Shown here: in pieces, positions 15,514-23,788 of the stretch
How the letters are laid out: every line of letters starts with the position of its first letter
Position numbering within the stretch: the stretch's first letter is position 1
Assembly: GCA_030532035.1 (NCBI GenBank)
Contig: JAUNLX010000001.1
Coordinates: 104,115-168,114 of the forward strand
DNA: 64,000 nucleotides
Direction: 5' to 3'
DNA from: Clostridia bacterium
GTDB lineage: Bacteria > Bacillota > Clostridia > Oscillospirales > Acutalibacteraceae
Program-made: the position numbers and the translations under genes
Notes under the pieces: model-generated
Database searches by the model: none
What the model was told of the DNA's origin: nothing
The model's input: only the letters and a program-made list of their open reading frames with translations

Positions 15514-17132
15514 TTACTTTTATGAAAAGTGATTGCAAAACGATGTACTTCTTCTTGAATTCCAGCTATAAAATTAAAAGCAAGCGTTTTATCTCTCAAA
15601 GTGATTTTTTTATTACCGTCTGTAACCATATCTGTTCTATGCTTTTTATCTTTTTTCATTGCAAAGACAGGAATATTTTCAATTCCCCTATCTTTGATAG
15701 CTTTTATCGCTGCATCAGCCTGCGTCATACCTCCGTCAATTAAAATCAAATCCGGAAGAGTGTTAAAGGCGGAATCATTTCGCTCTTTACTTTGATGTTC
15801 GCCGAAACGACGATATAGCACTTCATAAATAGAACCTGCGTCATCTCCGCTCGTCGCTGTTTTTATGTTAAATTTTCTATAATTGCTTTTTTTCGGTTTT
15901 CCATTTTCATATACAACCATTACGCCCACTGCATTCTGCGTCGCTGTATGTGATATATCATATGCTTCAATATACTGCGGTTGTTTGTCAAGTCCCAGAG
16001 CAATACCCAGTTCTTCCGACATATTGGAATATCTATCTTTTTTTATATAAGCAAGTAATTTCTGTCTTGCATTTTTCTTTGCCATTAAAATGAGTTTTCG
16101 TTGATCGCCAATTTTGGGAATATGTATTTTTACTTTTCTATTAGATTTAAAATTTAAGAATTTTTCCATAAGGTCTATATCGGGAATATCAAATTCAATA
16201 TTTACAACTGGCGGTATATTTTCTCTGTCGAAATAAAATTGCTTGATAAATTGAGCAAGCATTTCTTCATCAGAATCATATATATCAGTTATATGTGAAT
16301 ATGTATCTAAAATAACCCCATATTCAAAGCTTATGACGAAAAAGCTGATTTTATCCTGCATTTTTGCAGTGGCTATCACATCTTTGAACTCTTCACCGGA
16401 AACAACTTTTTGAGATGAAGACATTGACTTTATAGCTTGAATATTATCTCGAAGTTTTGCAGCTGATTCAAAATTTAATTTCTCTGACTCTTCCAACATC
16501 TGCTCTTCAAGTTTTTTCAAAACTTCTTTATTTTTTCCGCTCAATAATTTTTTTGCCGATTCAATATCACTTAAATATTCTTCATTATCTATATATCCAC
16601 AGCAAGGAGCTTTACATAAACCAATAAAATAATCGAGACAGGGTCTCTTTAGCTGTCTTGAAAAATTTTTGTTACAAGATGGTAATTTGAAAATTTTCTT
16701 TGCTTGAGCTACTGAGCGTTTGACTTGATAAGTGCTTATATATGGTCCTATATAAGTTGATTTATTATTTTCTTTTCTATATGCAAAATTTAGACGAGGC
16801 CACTTCTCATCAGTGATTTCAATATATGAATATCCTCTATCATCTTTTAATAAAATATTGTACTTTGGAGAATATAGTTTTATAAGATGACATTCTAAAA
16901 TAAGAGCTTCAAATTCGCTATCTGCAAGTATGAGTTCAAAATCATATACCTGGTTCACCATTTTACGAACCTTTATACTGTGCGAGCTATCTTTTTGAAA
17001 ATAACTTGAAACTCTATTTTTTAAATTTTTAGCCTTACCCACATAAATTATTTTCCCATCTTTGTTTTTCATAAGATAACAGCCTGGGTCAGTAGGTAAA
17101 TTTGCAAGTTTTTCCTCTAAAATTTTATTCAT
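15495..17132 (-). CDS. uvrC: UvrABC system protein C lacking the C-terminal (HhH)2 domain
   Basis: UvrC makes both incisions around a DNA lesion in nucleotide excision repair. Domains seen are GIY-YIG (about 14-95, with IIYVGKAKNL), a Cys cluster (SCNKNFSRQLKRPCLDYFIGLCKAPCC region), the UvrB-binding UVR helix (about 200-240) and the RNase H-like 5' nuclease with AYDISHT, LILIDGG and the EEVHRFA histidine. The protein stops at 545 residues, eight residues past EEVHRFAITFHK. The usual 50-60 residue helix-hairpin-helix domain is absent. The 86 bp before rsmD cannot hold it, and no alternate frame encodes it. There is no ribosome site before the ATG. Confidence 0.93.
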   Translation of the reverse strand: MNKILEEKLANLPTDPGCYLMKNKDGKIIYVGKAKNLKNRVSSYFQKDSSHSIKVRKMVNQVYDFELILADSEFEALILECHLIKLYSPKYNILLKDDRGYSYIEITDEKWPRLNFAYRKENNKSTYIGPYISTYQVKRSVAQAKKIFKLPSCNKNFSRQLKRPCLDYFIGLCKAPCCGYIDNEEYLSDIESAKKLLSGKNKEVLKKLEEQMLEESEKLNFESAAKLRDNIQAIKSMSSSQKVVSGEEFKDVIATAKMQDKISFFVISFEYGVILDTYSHITDIYDSDEEMLAQFIKQFYFDRENIPPVVNIEFDIPDIDLMEKFLNFKSNRKVKIHIPKIGDQRKLILMAKKNARQKLLAYIKKDRYSNMSEELGIALGLDKQPQYIEAYDISHTATQNAVGVMVVYENGKPKKSNYRKFNIKTATSGDDAGSIYEVLYRRFGEHQSKERNDSAFNTLPDLILIDGGMTQADAAIKAIKDRGIENIPVFAMKKDKKHRTDMVTDGNKKITLRDKTLAFNFIAGIQEEVHRFAITFHKSKRDKIK

Positions 17133-17140
17133 AGTAATTT

Positions 17141-17146
17141 ATTATA
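17141..17146 (-). promoter_or_regulatory. -10 element 8 bases from the uvrC start (possible leaderless mRNA)
   Basis: The minus strand TATAAT at 17146-17141 ends 8 bases before the uvrC ATG, so transcription would begin at or next to the A of ATG. The -35 is poor (about CCATTT). No Shine-Dalgarno sequence is visible. Confidence 0.45.
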
Positions 17147-17147
17147 A

Positions 17148-17188
17148 CAAAAAAACACATCGAAATGGGAAACCCCAAATCGATGTGT
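17148..17188 (-). terminator. Intrinsic terminator after the HPr gene
   Basis: The minus strand shows ACACATCGA / TCGATGTGT with an inner GGG/CCC extension, followed by seven T residues, 13 bases after the stop codon at 17202. Confidence 0.92.
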
Positions 17189-17201
17189 CATTGCAATTTT
17201 C

Positions 17202-17465
17202 TTATTCTGCGAAACCTGATTCTACTAATTTAACAAGTTCTTCAACTGCTTCTTCTTCGTCAGGGCCTCCAGCCATTATTCTGATTTGAGCTCCACCCAT
17301 GATACCGAGTGAAAGAACACCCAACAAGCTCTTTGCATTTACTCTTCTCTCATCTTTTTCAACCCAAATAGAAGATTTAAACTCATTGGCCTTTTGAATA
17401 AAGAAAGTCGCCGGACGAGCATGTAGTCCAACTTGATTCTGAACTTTTACATCCTTAACATACAT
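17202..17465 (-). CDS. HPr family phosphocarrier protein
   Basis: This small cytoplasmic protein of 87 residues accepts phosphate from enzyme I on a histidine, or is phosphorylated on Ser by HPr kinase for carbon-catabolite control. The active-site histidine is in QNQVGLHARPATFF and the regulatory serine lies in NAKSLLGVLSLGI. Start ATG 17465 is chosen because GGAG lies 8 bases before it; the longer TTG frame would contain that site. It is a single gene with a strong promoter and terminator. No other PTS genes are in the window, so it could be HPr or the Crh-like form, though the histidine favours HPr. Confidence 0.93.
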   Translation of the reverse strand: MYVKDVKVQNQVGLHARPATFFIQKANEFKSSIWVEKDERRVNAKSLLGVLSLGIMGGAQIRIMAGGPDEEEAVEELVKLVESGFAE

Positions 17466-17543
17466 AATATATTCTCCGTTCAATTCCTTGATTTTCTTTG
17501 TATATCGACAGATTTAACTTATCCTCTTGCAAAGATTTTCTAT

Positions 17544-17572
17544 ATTATAGTCACAAAGTAGTTATCGGTCAA
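17544..17572 (-). promoter_or_regulatory. Promoter of the HPr gene
   Basis: The minus strand reads TTGACC (17572-17567), a 17-bp spacer and TATAAT (17549-17544). It gives a leader of about 75 bases. Confidence 0.8.
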
Positions 17573-17674
17573 TAGTAAAAACATACCAAAGCAAACAGAA
17601 CCAGATTTTTTGGGCTAACGAAACAAACTAAAGATATATTTTAACAGTTTGTTTGTTTATTTTGACAAATTTTG

Positions 17675-18391
17675 TTAATACTCTGTCTTATTTTGATTAG
17701 CTTTTTGAACATATTTATCATATAAATCTGGGCGTCTGTTTTTTGTTCTCTCAATAGACTGTTCTTTTTTCCATAAATCTACCTTTTTATGATCACCAGA
17801 CAATAAAACTTCTGGGACATCAATATTTTGCCAAGTAGACGGTTTAGTATATTGGGGGTGTTCAAGCAATATACTAAAATGACTTTCATTGACATAGGAA
17901 TTTTCAGAACTCAAAACTCCTGGCAATAGTCTTATTACACTGTCCGCAATGACACAGGCTGCAATTTCTCCGCCAGTTATTACATAATCTCCAATGGAAA
18001 TTTCTTCATCGCCGATAAAGTCAATAATTCTTTGGTCAAAGCCCTCATATCTTCCACAAATGAGCATGAGGTTTTTCTTTTTACTCAAACTTTTACATTT
18101 TTCTTGATTATATAAATTTCCGCTCGGATTGAGAAAAATCACATAGGGTTTTTCATCAAAATTTTCGGTTATGCTGAGATAAGCATTGTATATCGGGTCG
18201 GCACTTAAAATCATACCACCGCCACCACCATAGGGAGTGTCGTCTACTCTGCAGTGCTTATCTTCAGTATAGTCGCGAATATCATGATAGTAAATTTCAA
18301 ATAAATTTTTATTTAAAGCTCTTTCTAAAATTGAAAATTCTAAAAAATCTTTTATTTTATCGGGAAAAATTGAAAGTATGTCAATCCTCAT
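17675..18391 (-). CDS. trmD: tRNA (guanine37-N1)-methyltransferase
   Basis: TrmD methylates G37 of tRNAs to prevent frameshifting. The SPOUT trefoil-knot motifs are clear: DTPYGGGGGMIL, ICGRYEGFDQRIID and EISIGDYVITGGE. The C-terminal domain has YTKPS and an LWKKEQS segment. Length of about 238 residues is normal. I start at ATG 18391, with AAGGG 10 bases upstream; a TTG two codons earlier is the alternative. It overlaps the rimM end by 11 bp, the usual rimM-trmD coupling, and ends the ylxM-ffh-rpsP-khpA-rimM-trmD series. Confidence 0.97.
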   Translation of the reverse strand: MRIDILSIFPDKIKDFLEFSILERALNKNLFEIYYHDIRDYTEDKHCRVDDTPYGGGGGMILSADPIYNAYLSITENFDEKPYVIFLNPSGNLYNQEKCKSLSKKKNLMLICGRYEGFDQRIIDFIGDEEISIGDYVITGGEIAACVIADSVIRLLPGVLSSENSYVNESHFSILLEHPQYTKPSTWQNIDVPEVLLSGDHKKVDLWKKEQSIERTKNRRPDLYDKYVQKANQNKTEY

Positions 18392-18896
18392 CCTCAAAAA
18401 TCCCTTTCATTGGTACAATTTTTATCACATTAGCTTCAAAATCAACACTGGAAATAACATCTTTAATTGCCGGCAACAAATATTCTTTGCCATTTTTTGT
18501 TATTTGCCAAACATCATTTGCAGGCATAACCATTACATCTGTTAATTTTCCGTATTCTTTTCCTGTATCGTTATCGACAACTTTCATTCCCTTTATTTCG
18601 CAGATATAAAATTTATTTAGCTCTAATTTTGGTGCTTCATCTCGTTTGGCGTAAATTGACATATCTCTTAAAGTATTTGCAATATCGATAGAATCTACAT
18701 TCACAAGTTTTAACAGAAAAATATTTTTTTGAGGTCTCGAGGACTCCACTTCAAATTCTCTGTATTCTTCTCCTAAATATACTTTTTTAAAATGCGAAAA
18801 AAAATCAAAGTCGTCACAGAGAGGATAAACTCTGAGTTCTCCCTTTAGTCCATGAGTCGATACGATTTTTCCTATATTAAGATATTTAACTTTCAT
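18381..18896 (-). CDS. rimM: Ribosome maturation factor RimM
   Basis: RimM helps assemble the head of the 30S subunit and binds protein uS19. The N-terminal domain begins YLNIGKIVSTHGLKGELRVYPLCD, typical of the family, and the C-terminal PRC-barrel includes GKLTDVMVMPANDVWQI and EYLLPAIKDVI. Length of 171 residues is usual. It lies between khpA and trmD and overlaps trmD by 11 bp. Confidence 0.95.
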   Translation of the reverse strand: MKVKYLNIGKIVSTHGLKGELRVYPLCDDFDFFSHFKKVYLGEEYREFEVESSRPQKNIFLLKLVNVDSIDIANTLRDMSIYAKRDEAPKLELNKFYICEIKGMKVVDNDTGKEYGKLTDVMVMPANDVWQITKNGKEYLLPAIKDVISSVDFEANVIKIVPMKGIFEDED

Positions 18897-18909
18897 AAGG
18901 CAAAAGTTT

Positions 18910-18931
18910 AGGCGGTAATTTCTTACCGCCT
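18910..18931 (-). other. 9-bp stem-loop between khpA and rimM
   Basis: AGGCGGTAA and TTACCGCCT pair perfectly around a 4-base loop in the 47-base gap. On the coding strand no T-run follows, so it looks like a processing or stabilising hairpin, or a partial attenuator, rather than a full terminator. Confidence 0.55.
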
Positions 18932-18943
18932 TGGTTTTAAGCT

Positions 18944-19177
18944 TTAGTCTATTTCAACCGCAACTCTTTGATCTTGACGGTTAGCCGTTGCACGCATAAT
19001 GGTACGGATAGCTTTTGCTACTCTTCCCTGTTTGCCGATTACACGACCCATATCGTCTTCTGCTACATGGAGATGATAAACAACAATTCCATTTTCATTG
19101 GGTTCATCAACCTCAACGCTGATTTGTTCAGGATCGTTAACAAGACCCTTTGTAATCTCAATTAAAAGCTCTTTCAT
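18944..19177 (-). CDS. khpA: KH-domain RNA-binding protein KhpA
   Basis: This 77-residue protein is one type II KH domain with the RNA-binding GxxG loop seen as VIGKQGRVAKAIRTIM. KhpA works with KhpB as an RNA chaperone affecting cell division and elongation genes in Firmicutes. It sits between rpsP and rimM, the position conserved across the phylum. The start ATG has an AGGAGG-type site. Confidence 0.94.
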   Translation of the reverse strand: MKELLIEITKGLVNDPEQISVEVDEPNENGIVVYHLHVAEDDMGRVIGKQGRVAKAIRTIMRATANRQDQRVAVEID

Positions 19178-19186
19178 AAGTTCCTC

Positions 19187-19432
19187 CTATTTTATAACTC
19201 CTGATTTTTTCAGAAGTGCTTTTACTGTATCTGTGGGTTTTGCGCCATTTGACATCCATTTTTGCGCTTTTTCTGCGTCTATTTTAAGTTCAGGTGGATC
19301 CATAAGAGGATTGTAGTGTCCTATTTCCTCAATAAATCTACCGTCTAAAGGATATCTTGAATCCGCTACTACTATTCTGTAGAAAGGCGCTTTCTTTCCA
19401 CCCATACGACGAAGTCTAATTTTTACTGCCAT
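19187..19432 (-). CDS. rpsP: 30S ribosomal protein bS16
   Basis: bS16 is a small-subunit protein of 81 residues. [26 protein letters not shown] and [13 protein letters not shown] are hallmark segments, and the C-terminal [11 protein letters not shown] is also usual. It lies between ffh and khpA as in many Firmicutes. Confidence 0.98.
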   Translation of the reverse strand: MAVKIRLRRMGGKKAPFYRIVVADSRYPLDGRFIEEIGHYNPLMDPPELKIDAEKAQKWMSNGAKPTDTVKALLKKSGVIK

Positions 19433-19483
19433 TATAATTCCTCCATATTTAAGTTTAATTGCTGTATTTTATTAACTTTATTG

Positions 19484-20845
19484 TTACAGTTTCCCATTTT
19501 TTAGCTTGCCAAAATCAAAACCGGACATTCCCATTTTTTTAAATCTTCTCTGGGCGCCTTTAGAGCCAAGCTGTTTATACATTTTTTGCATTTGCTTGTA
19601 TTGTTGTAAAACTTTATTTATTGTTTCAACTTTTTGACCACTGCCTTTGGCGATTCTTCTCTTTCTCGAAGCATTAAGAATATCGGGTTTTTCACGCTCC
19701 TGAGGTGTCATTGATAAAATCACTGCCTCTATTGGCACAAATGCATCGTCATCTATATCTAAATCTTTGATTTGCTTTGAAACACCGGGAATCATTCCCA
19801 AAAGGTCTTTTAGAGAACCCATTTTTTTGATTTGTTTTATCTGATAGAGTAAATCATCTAATCCAAATCTATTTTTACGAAGTTTTTCCTCAAGTTCTCT
19901 CGCCCGTTTTTCATCAATTGTGGTTTCTGCTTTTTCGATAAGAGAGAGAACATCACCCATACCGAGTATTCTCGACGCCATTCGGTCAGGATAAAAAATA
20001 TCCAGTGCGTCTAATTTTTCTCCTGTTCCGACAAATTTTATCGGCCTACCAGTTGTCGCTCTTGCAGATAAAGCTGCACCGCCTCTTGTATCACCATCGA
20101 GCTTTGTAAGTATCAATCCGTCTATTCCAAGAGCTTTATTGAAAGCGTCTGCAACATTCACACTGTCTTGACCTGTCATAGCATCTACAACGAGTAAAAT
20201 TTCGTGCGGTTTGATTTCAGATTTTAACCCTTTTAATTCATTCATCAAAGTTTCATCTATATGCAACCGTCCTGCCGTATCAAGCAAAACAATGTCAAAG
20301 CCCTCGTCTTTTGCTTTTTTTATTGCATTTTTTGCAATATCGACTGGCGGAGTGGTTCCCATTTGGAAAACTTCTACACCAACTTGCGAGCCCAAAACTT
20401 CTAATTGTTTAATAGCTGCCGGTCTGTAAATATCGCAAGCTACCATAAGAGGTCTATGACCTTTGCCTTTGAAATATTTGGCAATTTTAGCAGCATGAGT
20501 GGTTTTACCAGAACCCTGTAAACCGCAGAGCATAATTATAGTTGGTGGATTAGGTGCAAAAGCAATTCTCGATTCTCCACCGCCCATAAGTTCAATCAAT
20601 TCTTCATTGACTATTTTTATAACTGCTTGAGCAGGTGTCAAACTCTCCATTATTTCGGAGCCTATTGCTTTTTCAGTAACCTTATTCGTGAATTCTTTGG
20701 CGATTTTATAACTTACATCCGCTTCTAACAATGCAAGTCTTACTTCACGCATTGCGTCACGAACATCTGATTCTGTCAAAGAACCCTTGCTCTTTAATTT
20801 TTTAAAAGCGTTCTCGAGTCTCTCGGAAAGCCCTTCAAATGCCAT
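19484..20845 (-). CDS. ffh: Signal recognition particle protein Ffh
   Basis: Ffh binds 4.5S/6S RNA and signal sequences and, with FtsY, targets nascent membrane proteins. The NG domain shows G1 GLQGSGKTTHAAKIA (about 107-121), G3 DTAGRLH and G4 TKLDGDTRGGAAL. The Met-rich M domain follows from about residue 325 to the end (IPGVSKQ..., QQYKQMQKMYKQLG). Length of 453 is normal. It follows ylxM by 3 bases, the conserved ylxM-ffh pair. Confidence 0.98.
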   Translation of the reverse strand: MAFEGLSERLENAFKKLKSKGSLTESDVRDAMREVRLALLEADVSYKIAKEFTNKVTEKAIGSEIMESLTPAQAVIKIVNEELIELMGGGESRIAFAPNPPTIIMLCGLQGSGKTTHAAKIAKYFKGKGHRPLMVACDIYRPAAIKQLEVLGSQVGVEVFQMGTTPPVDIAKNAIKKAKDEGFDIVLLDTAGRLHIDETLMNELKGLKSEIKPHEILLVVDAMTGQDSVNVADAFNKALGIDGLILTKLDGDTRGGAALSARATTGRPIKFVGTGEKLDALDIFYPDRMASRILGMGDVLSLIEKAETTIDEKRARELEEKLRKNRFGLDDLLYQIKQIKKMGSLKDLLGMIPGVSKQIKDLDIDDDAFVPIEAVILSMTPQEREKPDILNASRKRRIAKGSGQKVETINKVLQQYKQMQKMYKQLGSKGAQRRFKKMGMSGFDFGKLKNGKL

Positions 20846-20848
20846 TGT

Positions 20849-21214
20849 CTATTCCTCGTTTAAAGTCTGTATTATAAATTTGATTTTGACTACCGTATCG
20901 TTGATTTCTCGAGATAGCCCATAACGCAAATTATAATTGTTAATATTATCAGTGCATTCAAGAATGTCATCTAAAGCTTTATTTATACGGTCAAACTTTT
21001 TAACATGTCCAAGCTGTGTTTCCATATTTGCAAGCTGACCTTCAGCTCTCTTGATAGCGTCCCTGACTCCCTGTCTTGTAATTCCTTCATTTTGAGCAAT
21101 TTCGGAAAGCGACAAATCATCAAAATAATAATGCGACAAAAAGTTTCTCTGTTTATCAGTCAACATCTTGCCATAAAAATCAAGAAGTTTGGCAAACTCG
21201 TAATCTTTCCCCAA
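20849..21214 (-). CDS. ylxM: YlxM family helix-turn-helix protein
   Basis: This 121-residue protein has the sigma-70 region 4-like HTH of the YlxM/p13 family (LTDKQRNFLSHYYFDDLSLSEIAQ, GITRQGVRDAIKR). YlxM modulates SRP function and is almost always next to ffh. The start codon is TTG 21214 with GGAGG 8 bases upstream. It is the first gene of the SRP-ribosome operon, behind a strong promoter and a 5' hairpin. Confidence 0.94.
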   Translation of the reverse strand: MGKDYEFAKLLDFYGKMLTDKQRNFLSHYYFDDLSLSEIAQNEGITRQGVRDAIKRAEGQLANMETQLGHVKKFDRINKALDDILECTDNINNYNLRYGLSREINDTVVKIKFIIQTLNEE

Positions 21215-21236
21215 AATTGTCCCCTCCTAAAAGAAT

Positions 21237-21259
21237 CTGTAAAGTCATAAGCTTTACAG
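21237..21259 (-). promoter_or_regulatory. 5' hairpin at the start of the ylxM-ffh transcript
   Basis: CTGTAAAG and CTTTACAG pair perfectly with a 7-base loop. The promoter at 21266-21294 would start transcription at about 21258-21260, so this hairpin caps the 5' end, which may stabilise the mRNA. Confidence 0.55.
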
Positions 21260-21265
21260 GCATAA

Positions 21266-21294
21266 ATTATACTTTATTATTTTTAAGTAGTCAA
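21266..21294 (-). promoter_or_regulatory. Promoter of the ylxM-ffh-rpsP-khpA-rimM-trmD operon
   Basis: The minus strand reads TTGACT (21294-21289), a 17-bp spacer and a perfect TATAAT (21271-21266). Confidence 0.85.
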
Positions 21295-21352
21295 GTAAAA
21301 AATCTTATTTTATCAAGGTTTGTAAACCCAAAATTTAATTATTTTGTCAATA

Positions 21353-21383
21353 TGTTGTGTAAAGCGATTTACTTCACACAACA
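21353..21383. promoter_or_regulatory. Large imperfect palindrome between mutS2 and ylxM
   Basis: TGTTGTGTAAAG and CTTCACACAACA form a 12-bp inverted repeat with one mismatch and a 7-base spacer. It lies about 40 bp after the mutS2 stop with no T-run on that strand, and 60 bp upstream of the ylxM -35. It is either an operator or a T-poor terminator. Confidence 0.4.
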
Positions 21384-21421
21384 TAAAAGCAAAAAGGCAA
21401 AATAGACAAAAATTATTGAAA

Positions 21422-23788
21422 TTATTTTAAGGTCACTATTGTAACCCCATCTTCTCCCTCTCCATATTTACCTAAACGAAAGCTGTCTACTAAATCTGAC
21501 TTTTTGAGAAATTCATGAATGCCTTTTCTCAGAGCACCAGTTCCCTTGCCATGTATAATTGCAAAAGTCATATTTCCAATTCTATATTGTCTGTCAAAAA
21601 AATATTCCAGCTCATGAGTAGCTTCATCAACGGTTTTTCCACGAACATCATATTCGGCAGTAACAACTTGTTGTGTTTTTGGAGAAGGTTTTACAGCTCT
21701 CTTTCTCGGCTTATTTCTATTTTTATCTTCTCTTTCATTTTCCAAAAGACGAAGATCTTGTAAATCTACTCTGAGTTGCATAACTCCAACCAATACAAGA
21801 GCGGAATTTTTTTTCTGTTCCAGTGAAATTATTTCTCCTTTTTTTTGCATAGAAACAATAAACACTTTGTCTTTTTCTCTGTACGGTCTTTTTGGCTCGT
21901 AATTTTCATCTGTGTCAATGTTTTCGTAAACAGGATTGTTATTTTCATATAGTTTTTTAAGTGTGCTATTTATTTCAGCTTTTACCTGTTTATTTAGCGA
22001 GGGATTATCGTATTTTTTTATTTTATCTAAAAATCTATTTGCTTCTCCAGTTGCTCTGGAAACAATTTTTTCAGCTTTTTCAGAAGCCCTCGTTATCTCT
22101 TCATTCAAAACTCTATTTGCTTTTTCAAGTGCCGTCTTAGCCTTTTCTCTGTCTTTGATTGCCTCTTTTTTATCTTTTTCAATTTTTTGTTTTTCTTCTT
22201 CTAAATCGAGGCGTATTTTTTCTAAATCGGAAATCACATTTTCAAATTGAATATTATTGTCATCAACAATATTTTTTGCCCTCTCAATTACTGAAGAATT
22301 TAGTCCCAGCTTTTTTGAAATTTCAAAAGCATTTGATTTTCCAGGCATTCCTATAATTAACCGATATGTTGGCGACAAAGTTTTAATATTAAACTCACAG
22401 GCGGCATTTTGAACATTTTGTTCAGAAATTGCATATCTCTTTAATTTTTCATAGTGAGTTGTAGCTACAGTTTTACCACCTTTGAGTTTAAGAGTCTGGA
22501 GTATCGCAATCGCAAGCGCAGCACCCTCAACTGGGTCTGTTCCCGCTCCCGGTTCATCAATCAAACAAAGACTTTTGTCATTACAATTTTCAATTATCGA
22601 AATTATATTTTTCATATGTGACGAAAAAGTAGAGAGATTTTGTGCAATACTCTGCTCATCTCCTATATCTGTGAATATATTTTCAAAAACTGAAATTTCA
22701 CTGTTTTCGGCTGCGGGAATCATCAGCCCGCACATTGTCATAGCAGATAAAAGCCCCACTGTTTTAAGTGTAACTGTCTTTCCACCTGTATTTGGTCCCG
22801 TAATAACAAGTGTATCGAAATCATATCCCAATTCAAAATCTAAGGGAACAACTTTTTTTTCGTCAATTAAAGGATGTCTTGCTTGGTTTAGTTTAATTTT
22901 TCCGCTGTCATTTACTTTTGGACAAGTAGCCTTCATTTGATTTGCAAAAATAGCCTTTGCAAATATGAGTTCTAAAAACATAGAATTTTCTAAAGAAATT
23001 TTTAGTTCTGCTTCTTGCAATCTAATTTTTTCCGTTAAATTTGCAAGTATTCTCTCAATTTCTATTCTTTCTTTACCCTGAAGTTCTCTAATTTTATTAT
23101 TGGAATCAACGACAGTCATCGGCTCAATAAATACAGTGGAACCCGTTGATGAGCTGTCCCATTCAATACCCGGAATTTGCGATTTATTTTCCGCTTTTAC
23201 TGGAACAACAAATCGACCGTCTCTGATTGTCACTATAGATTCTCTTAAAAAACTCGAGTAATATTCACTTTTTATTACTTTTTCTAATTTTTCTCTTATT
23301 CTTCTCTCTTCAGTATTGATTGCTTTTCTAATTGAAAATAGTTCTTTAGAGGCGTCATCTGCAATCTCTTCTTCCGATATGATTTTAGAATATATCTCTT
23401 TTTCTAAATCTTCATCAAAATTTATATATTCAAATTTATCTTTCAGCAAATTTATTTTAGATTTATGTGCAGAATAGTAGGTTTTTATATATCTATATGT
23501 TCTGAGTGTGCTTGCGATGGACAAGAGTTGCGAAAAAGACAAAATCCCACCTTTAGAAACTAAATTTAAAATCTCTCGCAATTCATTGGGAAGATGAAAA
23601 CTTGGAGCACCAAAAGATTTATATAAAGAAAAAGCTTCATAGGTTAAATTTAGACTGTCGCTAACAGATTTTAAATCAGTCTGTAAAGTCAACCCCAAAG
23701 CTCGTTTTTTTGTTTCCTCGCAAGTACAATTATCAGCTAATTTTTCTAAAATTTTATCGAGTTCTAATTTTTTTAAGTCTTTTTGCAT
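21422..23788 (-). CDS. mutS2: Endonuclease MutS2 (MutSB)
   Basis: MutS2 is a MutS paralog that suppresses homologous recombination and, in Bacillus, acts on collided ribosomes. The 788-residue protein has the core/lever domains (about 1-300), the ATPase with Walker A GPNTGGKT and LIDEPGAGTDPVEGAALA (about 330-520), a long coiled coil (about 520-630) and a C-terminal Smr nuclease domain (YDVRGKTVDEA, HGKGTGALR). The N-terminal mismatch-binding domain of MutS is absent, as expected. Its start overlaps the recO stop by one base. Confidence 0.96.
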   Translation of the reverse strand: MQKDLKKLELDKILEKLADNCTCEETKKRALGLTLQTDLKSVSDSLNLTYEAFSLYKSFGAPSFHLPNELREILNLVSKGGILSFSQLLSIASTLRTYRYIKTYYSAHKSKINLLKDKFEYINFDEDLEKEIYSKIISEEEIADDASKELFSIRKAINTEERRIREKLEKVIKSEYYSSFLRESIVTIRDGRFVVPVKAENKSQIPGIEWDSSSTGSTVFIEPMTVVDSNNKIRELQGKERIEIERILANLTEKIRLQEAELKISLENSMFLELIFAKAIFANQMKATCPKVNDSGKIKLNQARHPLIDEKKVVPLDFELGYDFDTLVITGPNTGGKTVTLKTVGLLSAMTMCGLMIPAAENSEISVFENIFTDIGDEQSIAQNLSTFSSHMKNIISIIENCNDKSLCLIDEPGAGTDPVEGAALAIAILQTLKLKGGKTVATTHYEKLKRYAISEQNVQNAACEFNIKTLSPTYRLIIGMPGKSNAFEISKKLGLNSSVIERAKNIVDDNNIQFENVISDLEKIRLDLEEEKQKIEKDKKEAIKDREKAKTALEKANRVLNEEITRASEKAEKIVSRATGEANRFLDKIKKYDNPSLNKQVKAEINSTLKKLYENNNPVYENIDTDENYEPKRPYREKDKVFIVSMQKKGEIISLEQKKNSALVLVGVMQLRVDLQDLRLLENEREDKNRNKPRKRAVKPSPKTQQVVTAEYDVRGKTVDEATHELEYFFDRQYRIGNMTFAIIHGKGTGALRKGIHEFLKKSDLVDSFRLGKYGEGEDGVTIVTLK

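Noticed and set aside
17621..17654. A terminator after trmD (AAACAAACT/AGTTTGTTT)
   Set aside because: The stem is 9 bp of A/T-rich sequence with a 16-base loop and no T-run on the trmD strand. It is too weak to call.
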